From Gymnopilus junonius (lineage: Eukaryota; Basidiomycota; Agaricomycetes; Agaricales; Galerinaceae), in NCBI GenBank assembly GCA_015501075.1, contig JADNYJ010000017.1:124001-188000 (forward strand): a stretch of 64,000 nucleotides of DNA. Direction: 5' to 3'. Below are positions 24,390-36,217 of this stretch, piece after piece. The position numbers and the translations under genes were made by a program. Below the pieces are notes generated by a model that worked only from the letters and a program-made list of their open reading frames with translations, did no database searches and was not told the origin of the DNA. Positions within the stretch are counted from its first letter, which is position 1, and every line of letters starts with the position of its first letter.

Positions 24390-25881
24390 TCAATGTCCAG
24401 TCAGAGCTTCCTCTAAAAGCTTCAAAGCCGCCGAGGCCGAGCCATAAGAGGCGATATACCCAAACCCACCATGCCTTGGATAAGCAGAAATTAGTACCCC
24501 GGAAAAGCACAAAACTACGAATAGCAAAGCTTACCCATAGTTGTAGACCACAGGTATCCGTCTCGATGGAGATTCTATCCACTCCTTCCAAGTCTGATGC
24601 CGCCCTTCCTACATGGCCTGAACCCGCATGCCTCCTCTACAATGATAGGTAGCAAGTCCTCTACAGTTCCTTTCCCTTCCGAATACCTAATTTCAGGAGG
24701 GACAGCTCTGGGCAAATCTCCAAAACCCGCCGCAGAATATCTTGTGTCGTCTCTGGTCGAGGATGAGAGTACCTGGAAGAAAATAGTCAGCCCAGTTCCA
24801 AACACCTATAAGCGATTCGCCCTAGATCTCGACTTACCAGTCATTCGCCTCATAAGTCCCACCAACAATGACGTTCCCAGTCCTCCTCGGAATCACGTAC
24901 GTCCAAATCCCATCCTTGCCTCCACTGAGCGACACACACCTCTTCACCCATGGAGCCCTCAACAGTACTGTTTGTCCTCTGACAGGATATACGTCTTTGT
25001 CTTCCACCCCTCCTAAATACCTGGCACCTAGCCCAAGGCATACAACAACAGCATCAGGAGGTGGGTATGTTGCTCGTGAGCCAGACTCCTCTGAAGCAAA
25101 CGCTCCAGCCCCTGATTCGATGACCTGACTGATGTGCATTACTGAGCCACGAACATGCTCCCTCCGTTTGCTAGGAATTCAGAAAGGAGGTAGTTCAAGA
25201 AGTTGGGTGAATCTGTATTCACAGAGTCATAGGTTATCCCAGCAATCGCTTCAGGTACTGGCAGCGACTCCTTGGGCAGTTCTGAAAACTTGAATAATGG
25301 TTGAATCAACAAGACAGTCGAAAAGGCAGCAAAGACAGAAACTTACATTGGGCATCAACTTAAGGGTATCAAGATTCGGCTCTTCACGATAATATTCAAA
25401 CTGTGGCAGTCTCATAAAGCATCCAGGAGCGGCCCCCTGTGGTCCAGAAAGCCCCCACATAGTGTTAAAAGTCTCGACATCAATATCTAGCAGCCCGTCA
25501 GTCGATAATCCTTCAACAGGATACAGATGCGCTAACTCACTCCTCTGTTTAACATCACTTCCAGCGACACTAACATGGTGCGCCCCCTAAAAAGAAGGAG
25601 AGCACCCTTCAGAATCCGTATTGCTGGATAGTGTGAATGAATACGCACTGCGAAATGACTTGCATATTTGATATTCTTCGGGTCGGTGGGAAAATGCTCA
25701 GCGATGATGGTTACTTTATATCCTCCATTCTTCTGGATTTTGAGAGCAGTGGTAAGACCTATCACTCCTGAAATAAAAAAATCTCGTTCAGTAAGACGAC
25801 CAGGGATAGTAATCAACCCCACAAATTACCTGCACCCAGCACCGTAACATGTTTTGTTTGGGAGATGTTCGCGTCACCCAT
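24390..25881 (-). pseudogene. D-amino-acid oxidase copy A, broken by three frame shifts
   Basis: Start MGDANISQ at 25881, Rossmann FAD motif VLGAG then GVIGLTTALK, the RGQTVLLRAPWV and YVIPRRTGNVIVGG blocks, and a C-terminal VVYNYGHGGFGY region identify a DAAO-type flavoprotein, which would oxidise D-amino acids to 2-oxo acids, ammonia and H2O2. Exon order and intron positions match copy B. The frame is lost at about 25155 (between FLANGGS and VRGSVMHI), 24704 (inside CPEL-PPE) and 24586 (before EWIESP). Each is explained by one missing base, and all lie inside exons. Read as is, translation stops soon after the first. This copy therefore cannot make an intact enzyme unless the sequence is wrong at three places. 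It lies 452 bp downstream of copy B in the same direction, evidently by tandem duplication. Confidence 0.82.
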
Positions 25882-26333
25882 TATGATCTCAAATAACTCT
25901 AGGGATTGCAGAAGAAGTGATGGAAGCAAAAATGTAAACTTGGTTCCCCCGGAGTGTTGCTTGATTTAAGCTCGAATTGTGAGCAGTGGAAGACCGGAAG
26001 CCCATGGCCAGGCTTTCATGTATTCTAGTCCCTTTGCCAATCGGCCTCTTCATCCTATCGTCCATATCATGTTCCATCGGACGATGCCCAGGTTAAAAGT
26101 TCTGGAATCTTGCCGTGGTTGGAACTTGGCATCGGACACCAGCTGATCACAGTTGAATGACGGAGATAACGGCCACCAGTGAAAAGAAAAATCAACCGGA
26201 TCACGCGGCTTTCCTTTACACGGCATGGCCACCCCTATTTAAGCCCCTAAATCCCTTGCAGAAGGCTTCATGGACGACAGATAAGGACACCGTCAATCAT
26301 ACTGTATATATTTATTTAACCACATACTCTACC
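25882..26333. other. Spacer between DAAO copies A and B
   Basis: This is the promoter position for copy A, following the 3' end of copy B. A TTAAATAG-like A/T element is present near 26240 on the minus strand, about 360 bp from the copy A start, so its relevance is doubtful. Nothing else is seen. Confidence 0.45.
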
Positions 26334-27906
26334 TTACCCAAAGACGGTGATAATACTAGGATCGAGTTCCTCAGGAAATATTTTTTCCAAGAGCTCCAAA
26401 GCAATGTAGGCAGAACCTATCGACTTGATATACCCTTCAGGTCCATGCCTTTTGGTCGGAGGAAAATAAGCTGTCAAATGAATGGTCTCTTTAGGACTGG
26501 TATACACTTACCCATAGTTGTAAATCACCGGAACACGCTGCCCATTTGAACCTGGGCCCTTCCAAAATCCACTCTCAATCCTTGGACCGCCTTTCCTCAT
26601 AGGCCTCAAACCAACAGCTTCTTCCGCGATAATAGGGATCAGGTCTTCAACCTTTGGGAGTTCTCCAGATGATTTATTCCTGACCTCCGGAGGAGCAAGC
26701 TCAGGACAAATCGCAAGAGCACGCTCTAAAATATCCCTTGTCGTCTCCGGACGTGGCTTGGGGTACCTGTGAATAGTTATAGTAAAGAGCTGGACCACTT
26801 CGATTGTCAGAAAACCTACCAGTCATTAGCTTCTTTTGTCCCACCAATCACCACATTCCCAGATTTCCGCGGAATAATATAAGTCCAAGTCCCATCCGGC
26901 GCCTCGTACACTTTAACAGACCTCACCCAAGGCGCCTTCAAAATGACAGTCTGTCCTCTCGCAGGATACACATCAAGGTCCTCAATTCCACCAAGAGTCC
27001 TACATCCTAACCCAGCACACACGACCACAGCAGCCGGAGTTTCATATGCAACTGGCGCCGACGTAGAGTAAGACGATATTCCCGCTTCTATCTCCTTCTG
27101 AATGGCGAAAGGAGGGTAACCATCCTCGAGCAGCTCATCGATGTGCTGGATATGAATACGAGTAAAAGCACCTCCTTTGGCTAGGAATTGCTTTAAAAGA
27201 TAGTTGAGGTATATTGGTACGTCAATTGTTACGGAGTCAAAAGAAAAGCCGGAATGGACTCCTGCTGGGAGGTCTTCCTTGGAGACTTCTTGGAACTGAA
27301 AGTATTGCTGTCAACACGAAAATAATTCTAGAAGACTCCTTACGTTAGGCATTCTTTCAAAGTAATGCGGTCTTGACTGTTCTGTAGCAAAATAATGCGT
27401 CTGCTTGGACCGAAGGAAGCAGTCTTCCGCTGGGCTGCCCCGCTCAGACAGTGCCCACATTTCATGAAAGGTTTTACGTTGGATTTCTGGCAAAATTCGA
27501 TGAATGAGGAGCTCCCTAATACACAGTTTGATATATTAATACCTTCTCCCAGCGTTCCCGCCTCTTCGTCAATAACATGGTACGCTCCCTAGAAGAGATT
27601 ATACCAAAGGAACTTCGTCAGAGTCCTCTTTACCCAGCCGATATCAAAGCCTACCGCCCAGTGACTTGTATATTTAATCGTCTTAGGGTCGCTAGGTATA
27701 ACATCTGTCATAATCTGGACATGATATTTCCCTGTTTCTTGGATCTTCAGAGCAGTTGTCAGACCGATGACGCCTGGCCCGTGTCATTCAGAAATCAATT
27801 ACCAGACCAGAAGAAAAAGAGATGAGGAAGTACCTGCTCCAAGGACAGCTATGCGTTTCATAGTCGTGATTCCTGTTGGAATAGCTGGTTCCGTCTGGTC
27901 CGACAT
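26334..27906 (-). CDS. D-amino-acid oxidase copy B, the intact member of the cluster
   Basis: Seven exons (27906-27834, 27773-27655, 27588-27543, 27486-27344, 27295-26820, 26766-26512, 26448-26334) have matching phases and give 408 residues. The FAD-binding start IAVLGAG/GVIGLTTAL, RGQTVILKAPWV, TYIIPRKSGNVVIGGT and KGGPRIE (the Arg expected to hold the substrate carboxylate) mark a D-amino-acid oxidase, producing a 2-oxo acid, NH3 and H2O2 from D-amino acids. The end departs from its siblings: the usual GHGGYGYQTSWG is GHGPEGYIKSIGS here, and the last residues (ITVFG) lack a peroxisomal SKL-type signal, so either the enzyme works outside peroxisomes or the target signal differs. A TATA box stands ~55 bp upstream of the ATG. 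D-aspartate or another D-substrate preference cannot be judged. Confidence 0.9.
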
Positions 27907-28822
27907 CGTGATAAAGTAGATAAAGTGGTCGAGCTAGATCATCTTAAACCGCGATCGCCTATTTATAGGGCGACCCTATGTTCGTGGGAACTCTGCGGGA
28001 CGCGTCCCTCGGGCTGGTGATCTGGGTCCTATCACTATCATTGCCACTATCGTTCGCTTTCCACCAGGCAAACCGTATCTACATGCTTACCATAATGCCT
28101 GACTGTTACTTTAGCTGCAACCAGATAGCGATGTCGTGGTTATAACAGGTGATAACGGTCCTTAACTGAAGTTTTCTGCGTGTTTTACTTCGTGATGGCA
28201 AATCACCTGCATTTTGACCTCGCTTGCAGGCTTTTTACGATAACCCCAAGAACATACGGAAGCAACACGACAGAAGAACACAAGAAAAAAAGACCTAATT
28301 ATGAAGAACACTCGTCAGTCGTATGTTCGGTGGAGGAGACTTATAATGGTTGACTATTTCAGAGCTGGTGACTGCAAGATGACTGTATACCGAACCCATT
28401 TCCGGGATTCTAATCCCGATGAAGGCTTCCTTGACGCCCTCCAGAAGCACTAAGCCGTCCATTAGAGTTTGCTACTGTCCGTCTCATCCGTCCATTCACT
28501 CTATTTTGGGCTGGCGGCCCTGTACTATTCTTGTCTTCTGGTCTAATCTGGGGCTCTCGGTTCTGAACGCAGCTGGAAGTCATTGAAGGCGCGAAGAGAA
28601 GTCGTCCAGTTACACGTTCGCCAACATGATTGGTTTTTCTCGATATTGACCCATGCACTCCTTGATCTTGTGAACGCAACACACGTTCACTTCAGGCCCG
28701 ACGTGCAGATGACTTCAGAACCCAACGAACCCAACTGTGTAGGATAAAAAGGCTTTGAGATCTTTGAGATATTAGACATTTTCATTAGTTTTGCTGTCGG
28801 AAGTTCGACTTCAGTATCCGCA
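27907..28822. other. Divergent upstream region of DAAO B and GH125
   Basis: The two genes point away from each other across 916 bp. Besides the DAAO TATA box there is a GGATAAAAAGG element at ~28740 that could serve the GH125 gene ~80 bp downstream. Open frames at 28410-28682 and 28687-28875 on minus are unconserved. Confidence 0.45.
27960..27967 (-). promoter_or_regulatory. TATA box of DAAO copy B
   Basis: TATAAATA on the minus strand, 54 bases before the ATG of copy B, in an otherwise GC-richer context. The position fits a short 5' leader. Confidence 0.5.
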
Positions 28823-31294
28823 ATGCGTCTTCCTGTCAACGTTGTCACGAACCTTGCAGTTATTGCATTGGTCATGATATCCGACTCTCAGCACAATGCC
28901 CTGACTACTCAGCATATTCACAGGTGCGATATATTCTTTCTGCTGGCTGTCCGCACGATAACGTTCTGGCCAGAGCCCCCACGAACCTTTCTCATCAGGA
29001 CCTATAGCTTTGCCTTTCATGAGACCAGAACCAGGATGCCGTACATTTAATAGTACGGCAGTCGAGGTTGAGCTCTTATTGCCAAATAATTCTGAGTACC
29101 TTCTTACATCCAGATTGTAGAATGTTATTTCCGACATGAAATCTCTGTTAAAAGATCCTGACCTTGCAAGGCTATTTGAGAACACTTTCCCAAATACTCT
29201 TGGTACGCCTTCCTTTGCACGAGTAGAGTTTTGCCAGTTCACTAACGCGTGCACTGTACAGACACTACTGTTAAATACTATAGCAAGGCAAGAACATTTC
29301 GTCAACCTTTATAAAGGCGCTGTCTAATTTTGATATGCAGTCCGAAAACCTAGCTTTTATCATTACCGGAGTATAGTCTCTTTATTCTCATTTTGATTTG
29401 ACTTGACAATGTCTTAATTTTTTAGGACGACAAGTTTGTACCTCTTGGATTTGAGTCAAGTGTATCTGACTATGGTCTTTCCAGCGCTCAATGGCTCCGC
29501 GATACGGCAACCAGGTTTGTCATGTTGTCCCATCTAATGATCAATATTATCATTAAATATTTTTAGCTCGCAGTTTATGTCCCACTGCTCCACTCTGATC
29601 CCGAGCTTGCATCTCTCGTGAAGGCCGTAATAAACAATGAAGCGCGCTATGTGACCCAATATCCATATGTAAGGCTTTTTATATATCGGGTGAGGGCTCT
29701 TACTTACAATTCCTCGACATAGGCGATGCTTTTCAGCCTCCACCCGAAAGTGGCATCCCTCCAGCCTTCAATGGTAATGAAGTAGGAGCGCGGGTCTTTC
29801 CGCAAGTCTGCTCTAATGTTATCACCATTTTCATTCTAATTGCTGGATAGACCTTACAATGCTAGCATAGTTTATGATTGCAAGGTGAACCCTTTGTTCC
29901 ATGCGAAACTACATCCGCTGAGGCGCGGAACCTCACTAGTATGAAATCGACTCCTTATGCGCATTCTTGAAGTTGTCGAGATCCTACTACAACGCAACGA
30001 AAGACGCGTCTTTCATCAATGAAGCGTGTAAGCCGTTGCCTTATCACTATACCATGCAATTTATCAATTGATCTTCTCAGGGCGCACCGCGATCGACCAA
30101 ATTTTCCTTGTCATTAACCAGCAGTCCAAGCATCCTTCGATGAAAATTACAACTTCATATCATACTATAGATACACGGGCAGTGGTGACTCCGGAGTACC
30201 GTTTGTTAATAATAACGGAACTGGAGAGCCTAAGGCCTACACCGGTATGGTGGGGACGCACCACAGGCCGTCAGACGACCTTAGCGTTTTCGGCGAGTCA
30301 AAAAACCTCAATCCTCTGTTAATTTGTATTAACTGTATTATCAGCATTCCTGACGCCTGCTAATGCCATGTTGAGCGTCGAATTGACTCATCTAGCTCAA
30401 ATGCTCGATGAAGTCAGCACAATGAGAAACGTCAGTCAGCAAGCTAAGGAATGGAGTACAAGAATTACGAATGCCATCTGGGAGAATACAGTCAGGGTGT
30501 ATCACCAATGTCATACTCCTCTGGCTGAAATCTGTTTAGGTTGTCAACAACGTATTTGCTTATGAGACAAATGGTAAACTATTTTATCTTGGATGGGATT
30601 CTGAGATACTAACTGAATTCAAGGATTTGGATCTCGTTACGTTATGGACGATGCAAATGTGCCTGTAAGTGCAGTTCATGGCTGTCTTATTCGTTTTATC
30701 AACGCATTTTATCAGTCTCTCCTCTCACTCCCATACCTCGGATTTCTGGACAGGAGCCACCCTACGTACGTTGCAACCAGGGCATTACTTCTCTCTCATG
30801 CCAATCCGTATTACGCCGTTGGACCAACGTGGAAAGGTATAGGGTATGTAATACAAATTCTTTCGTTGCCTTCTGTAAAGAAATCGATAATGATCTGAAG
30901 AGGGCCACACATCGACGCTTGGAATCCATGGTAGGCTTTTCTATTCTCAGAACCTCTTTTCGTGTAAATCTCGGTTAACGCAGGCACATGGCCCAAATTT
31001 CATCTATATACGGTACTGACAATGGCCAAGACATCTTAGATTCTTTGAACCTTCTGCTCAATGTCAGTGGTCTATTCTACCTTGCACAATTATTATTGCT
31101 AATCGAAGATTTAATAGAACACTTCGGGACTCGGCCTCATGCACGAGTCTCTGTCGATTTACAACTCCTCATCCTATACCAGAAGCTGGTTTGCTTGGGC
31201 TAACAGTTACTTTGCGGAGATGGTTTTGGATCTCGCGGATAGAAAGCCCGAGCTGATTTTGAAGGAGAACAAGAGCTACCGTCCAGGTCAATAG
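28823..31294 (+). pseudogene. GH125 exo-alpha-1,6-mannosidase gene, broken by frame shifts
   Basis: The reading pieces follow the GH125 family from end to end: a hydrophobic signal-like start (MRLPVNVVTNLAVIALVMI), CPDYSAYSQ, LKDPDLARLFENTFPNTL, SSAQWLRDTANQ (catalytic region), YEIDSLCAFLKLSRSYY, DSGVPFVNNNGTGEP, TGMVGTHHRPSDD, PANAMLSVEL, RYVMDDANVP, and ESLSIYNSSSYTRSWFAWAN before the stop at 31292. Many GT-AG introns are in order. Frame is lost just after the signal peptide (~28898), at the exon starting ~29723, and at ~30127; each is mended by one extra base. A live gene would encode a secreted enzyme trimming alpha-1,6-mannose from fungal or plant glycans. As written it is dead. It stands divergent from the intact DAAO copy B. 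Confidence 0.78.
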
Positions 31295-31973
31295 AATATG
31301 GTTCAAAGGCTTTGTGACGAACTGTAGCAGTGGTTTGTAGGTTATAACTACACAATTGTATTGCTCCATGCTGCTAAGGTTTTAATTGCCTGGATATGCC
31401 TCGAAGCGAGGTTGAGTGAAACTACAGGGCCATCTCACGTTCATAAATTTCAGCTGACATGCCCGCAGTTGGCGTAGAAATTTTAGGAACACATCGCATT
31501 GCAACCAAACTGATATCAAGACTTAAAACTTCGAGGAACGTCCTACAAAGTGAAAATGTCAGATCAGTTCTCTACTCGCGCCCATCGTATGGCACCGCAA
31601 AGTGATTCGTTGAATTATCCCAAGGTTTTTTGCTATGCGCCGACACCTGGGATCAGCCTGGGATGCGAAAATAAAAAGTGAGCTGATTGGAAGGCGAGGC
31701 TGCCATGGACTTTAGAACGCTGAGAACGCTGACACACGGTCCTCATGTTTGTGATCAAGGAGACTTTAAGTTCCGAGCCCGACTAGGTTAAGCCCAAATC
31801 TCGGTCAATATAAAAAATTCTTATTTTGAATTATTTTGTAAATTCTGGAAGGCGACCCTGTAATAACCAGGAACTTGGGACCTCGCTTGCAGCATTTTCT
31901 AGATCAGAATTCGAATGCGCCGGGACTCGGAAGGTAGAATTTGCGCGTGGACTGTATGCAACGAGAGGATAAT

Positions 31974-32039
31974 GCCTAAAGGAGAAGATGGGCCAAAGCC
32001 TAAAGGAGAAATGATGATGATGCATATGCCTAAAGGAGA
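31974..32039. repeat. Three spaced copies of GCCTAAAGGAGA
   Basis: The 12-mer starts at 31974, 31998 and 32028, with differing spacers of 12 and 18 bases. It is not a simple tandem array; interspersed short repeats of this sort can be protein-binding sites or debris of a larger repeat. Confidence 0.8.
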
Positions 32040-33062
32040 CCGGACTGTGGTCCGCTCGGCCGCAGCCCGCGACTTCTGTTTGCTGGTAAGTTTTCTACCC
32101 TCATCTCTGACCTCGAACGCTTTCAATGCTCAGCTACAGACATCAAAGTTACTGATGACTCGGAGAGCTTCAGCGTCAAGTAGGCTGAAGTATGGTCACA
32201 CCGCGCGGTCATAACTTCACGTGTACATCATAACGCCCTTAATTTAACTCAAGAACGCGTCATTTGCTCTTCCCGTCATTGCATCGAACTTTTCATTTCC
32301 TCTCGGATTTATGCTAGTTTATTCGGGGTATATCTCATTTCTGATCCTGAATGTCGCTTAGGTAGCCTGGACGTTGGCCTTTCTGAGCGTTCTCTTATGT
32401 GGGCGAAGAGTGCCTTTTTCCCCCTCAGTCACAAGTCCAAAATTCCTTTCGGAAAGTCCCAGAATCACACAGGAAAACACATCTTTGGCTTAGACAAGAA
32501 GCCCAGGTCAAGCTTGAGACAGGGTCTCCTTGATCTTGGTTAGGGCCTTACCGATTTTTCTCTCAGAAGCATTTGTACAGGGTCTTTATTTCCATCTATC
32601 GATCTGCACATTAACCGACATCTATACCCAGTGGCAACACATTCCCAGACTACTATGCTCGGAGATCTGTCGGATGTCTGGGACAAGTCGACTTTTGATT
32701 TATAAACCTGAAGCGAAGGAGGTATCGTTCCGGACTAAGAGGGAAAATGTCGAATTCATTTTTCCGTTGCCATGTGCATTTCTCAACTCGGCCGGCAAGC
32801 CTGCAATCAGAACACACATCCAGGGCTTAAAAAGCCAACCATGCTTGTCAACGTCTCCATTCCTTTCGTTTTATTCCCCCGCCAAGTTCTTCCTCCCCCA
32901 CTCTGGCTCACCGCCCAATCCGTCCTGCTCTTTTCTTTCACTTCAGTAGTTTTCGATTAATTTGTTGTTCTTTGCCTCGTCCTGTTCCGCCATTGTCATT
33001 TCATGTTCCTCTCTCTTTGTCCTGTTGTTACTTGCCTGTTCTTCCTGTATTTCTCATCCGTT

Positions 33063-33250
33063 ATTTTTTTGCTTGCTATTCCTATGTATCCTCTCGTTTG
33101 TTGTCCTTACATCTCCTTCATCTGTTACTCCCTGTTTGTTGTTCTTATGTCTGCCTCCATCGTCTTATGTCTCCTCTTATCTGTTATTATTTTGTCTTTC
33201 CTTCTGTTATTCTTATGTCTCCTTTGTCTGTTACTCCTTGCTTCTTGTTA
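33063..33250 (+). repeat. Degenerate pyrimidine-rich short repeat
   Basis: A T/C-rich strand repeats variants of TGTTATTCTTATGTCTCC roughly every 20-40 bases. The whole tract from ~32960 to ~33520 is strongly strand-biased. Apparent open frames on either strand come from this bias. Confidence 0.6.
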
Positions 33251-34673
33251 GCTCTGTCTGCCTCGTTTGTTATTCGTCTCTTTGTACCGCTTGTACCTCT
33301 TCTCTGCCCCGCTTGTCTTGTCCTCCGCATTTTCTTCCTTCGACTCTCTTCCCCGGCCCTCGTTCCTCCACCTCCTTCCCTCTGGTCTTCCGCATGCGAC
33401 TCACTCGACCTTCCGCCTTCGACTCTCCCCACCTTCGACCTCCCTCGACCCTCGCTCTTGGCTCTCCCTCTCGCTCGCTCTTTTCCATTCTCGCTCTGGG
33501 GGGTAGGCCCTTCGTAGTCATGCTTTTCTTCAAAGGTAAGATTAGGTGTGGGTCTGCCTCTCTTTGCGCCTTCTTTCGACACCCCGGACCTGCCATGGAC
33601 TTGGGCCGGAACCTGGGCTAGGGTTCTTGTAACTTCGATGCAGGGTTTTCTAGCTTCAAGCTCATGGTATGCCCGGTACCTTCTCACTCGCTCCTTTTCT
33701 GTATGTCTGTCTTGTACTCCTGCTGTTCCTAATCTTGCTATATGTTCCGTATTCTCGCTCTCTGTCAACAACTCCGCTCTACTCGACCTCCACAACACGG
33801 CTGCAAGAACTCAAAATATTAAGAAGACATCAAAGCAACATACGACGGCGCGAGACTGGTGAGCTTTTTTTATTTTTATTTTTTTGGATAAGACTCGCAC
33901 TGCCGTAAGGAGTGCGGGTTTTATTTCCCCGGGGCGGAGAGCCCGTTCACTACACGCTTTCTGTGTATGTGGATTGGGTGCTTGGTACTGCTACATATGC
34001 GGTAGACAATCTTTCTCCTTGTGCTCCCTTGCCGTCGGGCCCGGGGCTGGGTTCGACTCTGCCATGATCACGGCAGAGTCGTTCCTCTAAGAGCACATTT
34101 TCCTGGTTCTTATTTATTTTAATGTATGTATATTGTGGGCGATTAACCTAGGGCTTATAATTCTGTTGCGCCCCGAAGGCCGGCTTTCAAGACGCTGACA
34201 AGTCCTGCGCCACCTTCGCACCGAAGTAAGTTCCTTTTCTTTTTTAAATATCCGCCTCATTTAATTTAATTTACATTGACTGACCAACGTTTCCTCTAGG
34301 TAAAGTTGATTATATCCTACGTGGAAGACCTACCTTACTGGACGTCTCAAGCTGGTTTCTTCTGTCGCCAAGAGGTCACAAGGACACAAAGTGAGTCCCT
34401 TGAGATTTCATACTTACTTTATTTTCGACTCTTCACGGAATACAAGTATTGCACTACTGTCGTGGGACTGTCTCTAGAAGTGCATTGAATAAAATTTTGA
34501 GGGCTCTCAGTAATAATGCCGCTGATGTAGTCAAGTATAGAATGAAAAGAAAAAAGTCCGAAAGTAAACTAAAACTATAGGAAATACATCCGGTGAAAAA
34601 CTAAATTCCTAATGCAATGCAAGAGAATGTTTTAGAGGAAGTCGTTTAACAAATCAAACAAAAATAATGTTGC

Positions 34674-36217
34674 TCAGTTAGTCTTCGGAACGCTCTGGAT
34701 ACCCAACGCTTCATCCAGGAGCTTCAACACTTTACTAGCGCATCCCCACGAAGTCTGATATCCATATCCTCCATGTCTGTCGGAAGAAGAAACATCAGCG
34801 TTGGCCTCGACTTTCAAAGACCAAAGTTAAATCTCACCCATAATTATGAATAACAGGAATTTCCCTTGCCTCCTGGCATTCTCACCATCAAACCACTCAA
34901 TCTCAAGTCGAATCCCACCCTTCCTCGCAGGACGCAGCCCGCAGCCCTCAGCCACAACATGAGGAAGGATATCGTCTATCGTGGGCTTACGAACTGCGCG
35001 GACCTCTGGCGGAGCGAGCTCTGGGCAGAGCTCGAACCCTCGCTTGAGAATGTCTTCTGAAGTTTCAGGACGAACGCGGGGGTACCAGTCATCTGATGCT
35101 CTCGTACCTCCCACAATAACCTGTAAATAGATCATGAGGAAAAACCACAAGAAAAGAAGGCAAAAGAAAAACCAACGTCACTACTCCTCCTTGGAATGAT
35201 ATAAGTAACAGCACCACTATCGTCCAGCGTCACTGTCCGTCCAAACCTTACCCATGGCGCCCTGACCAACACCGTCTGTCCTCTAACGGGGTACACATCC
35301 TTATCTTCTACACCTCCAAGGAAGCGAGCTCCAATTCCCGCACACACGACCACTGCGTCAGGCAGAGGATCACGCGTACTGCCTCCAGAGAATAGCCTTG
35401 TTCCGCCCTCTAAAATTTGATTAACGTGTTGCACTGTGCCTCTAATGATACGGCCACCGTAAGCTAGGAACTGCATGAGGAGGTAATTGAGATAGACGGG
35501 AACGTCAATCGTGACGGTTGAGAACTCATAGCCGGACTTGGCACCAGGAAGGAGTTCGTCTTCTCGTAAATGCCTGAACTATTTTGGAAAAGAAAGAAAT
35601 GCTTTGAGAGCTTCTTCCCACATGTAAATAGGTGAGGGTGCAAGCTCACATTCGGCATCTTTTCCAGCGGATCAGGCTTGGCTCTATCATTAAAGAAGTA
35701 TTCCGTCTGCGTTATACGAAGGAAAGATTCCTCAGAGTGTGTTCCCGACTCAGACAGCTCCCACATAACATTGAAAGTCTCCTCCTCAAAACCTTTGGAA
35801 GAAAAGGCAGTAAGCGCTTGAATTCTATACCGCCCACTGCATCAGTTTGGACAAACTAACCATATCGCTCTGGCTCCGATTCTTTTAATGGGTTGTAAAC
35901 ATGGTGTGCACCCTGTCAAAAGTCACCCTCTTCAGCTGAAGCACATAGAGAACTTGACTTGAAAACCTACCGCCCATGGGCTGGTATACTTGATCGACTT
36001 GGGGTCGCTGGGTATCAGCTCCGAGACCACTGTAACCTGATAATTTTCCTGCCGCTGCAATTTTAACGCCGTCGTCAGACCCACCACACCTAAAGTCGCC
36101 GCGGCAAGCATCTTCTGTAAGAGATCCAAACGCACGTCAGACACTGATTACCCTACCAGCCCCTAATACTACTATTTCCTTCTTGGCAAGCACAGGAGCC
36201 TCAGGAAGAGCAGCCAT
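34674..36217 (-). pseudogene. D-amino-acid oxidase copy C, one frame break near the C-terminus
   Basis: Seven exons in the same plan as copy B: 36217-36157, 36089-35971, 35912-35861, 35792-35650, 35578-35177, 35120-34838, 34776-34674. Motifs are VVLGAG, VVGLTTALK, RGQTVLVRAPWV, TYIIPRR, KGGIRLE and, in the last exon, HGGYGYQTSWGCASK, the classic DAAO signature. The sixth exon is 283 bases, one short of the length needed to keep phase; the break is at ~34865, between ENARRQ and EIPVIHNYG. Read literally, translation stops soon after and loses the conserved C-terminal FAD-binding end. With a single error at that site the gene would be functional, so this is the least certain of the broken copies. 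It has no peroxisomal SKL end (VPKTN). Confidence 0.7.

Larger units (their letters stand above)
31295..34673. other. 3.4 kb repeat-like region without a recognisable gene
   Basis: This stretch separates DAAO copy C from the rest of the cluster. It contains three copies of a 12-mer (31974-32039), a pyrimidine-rich tract (~32960-33520), a T-run with a G/C hairpin-like segment near 33865-33950, and a series of splice-site-like sequences up to 34400. The minus-strand open frame 33187-33798 is only the purine complement of the CT tract. I suspect an old mobile element or a non-coding transcript, but no terminal repeats or transposon protein can be shown. Confidence 0.4.

Noticed and set aside
33187..33798. 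203-codon minus-strand open frame, highly charged
   Set aside because: It is the complement of the pyrimidine-rich tract; Arg/Glu/Gly composition follows from base bias, and the plus strand has equally long frames in the same place.
24390..36217. A D-amino-acid or secondary-metabolite biosynthetic cluster
   Set aside because: Neighbours (mannosidase, desaturase, aspartokinase) are housekeeping or decayed genes with no shared pathway; tandem duplication explains the layout.
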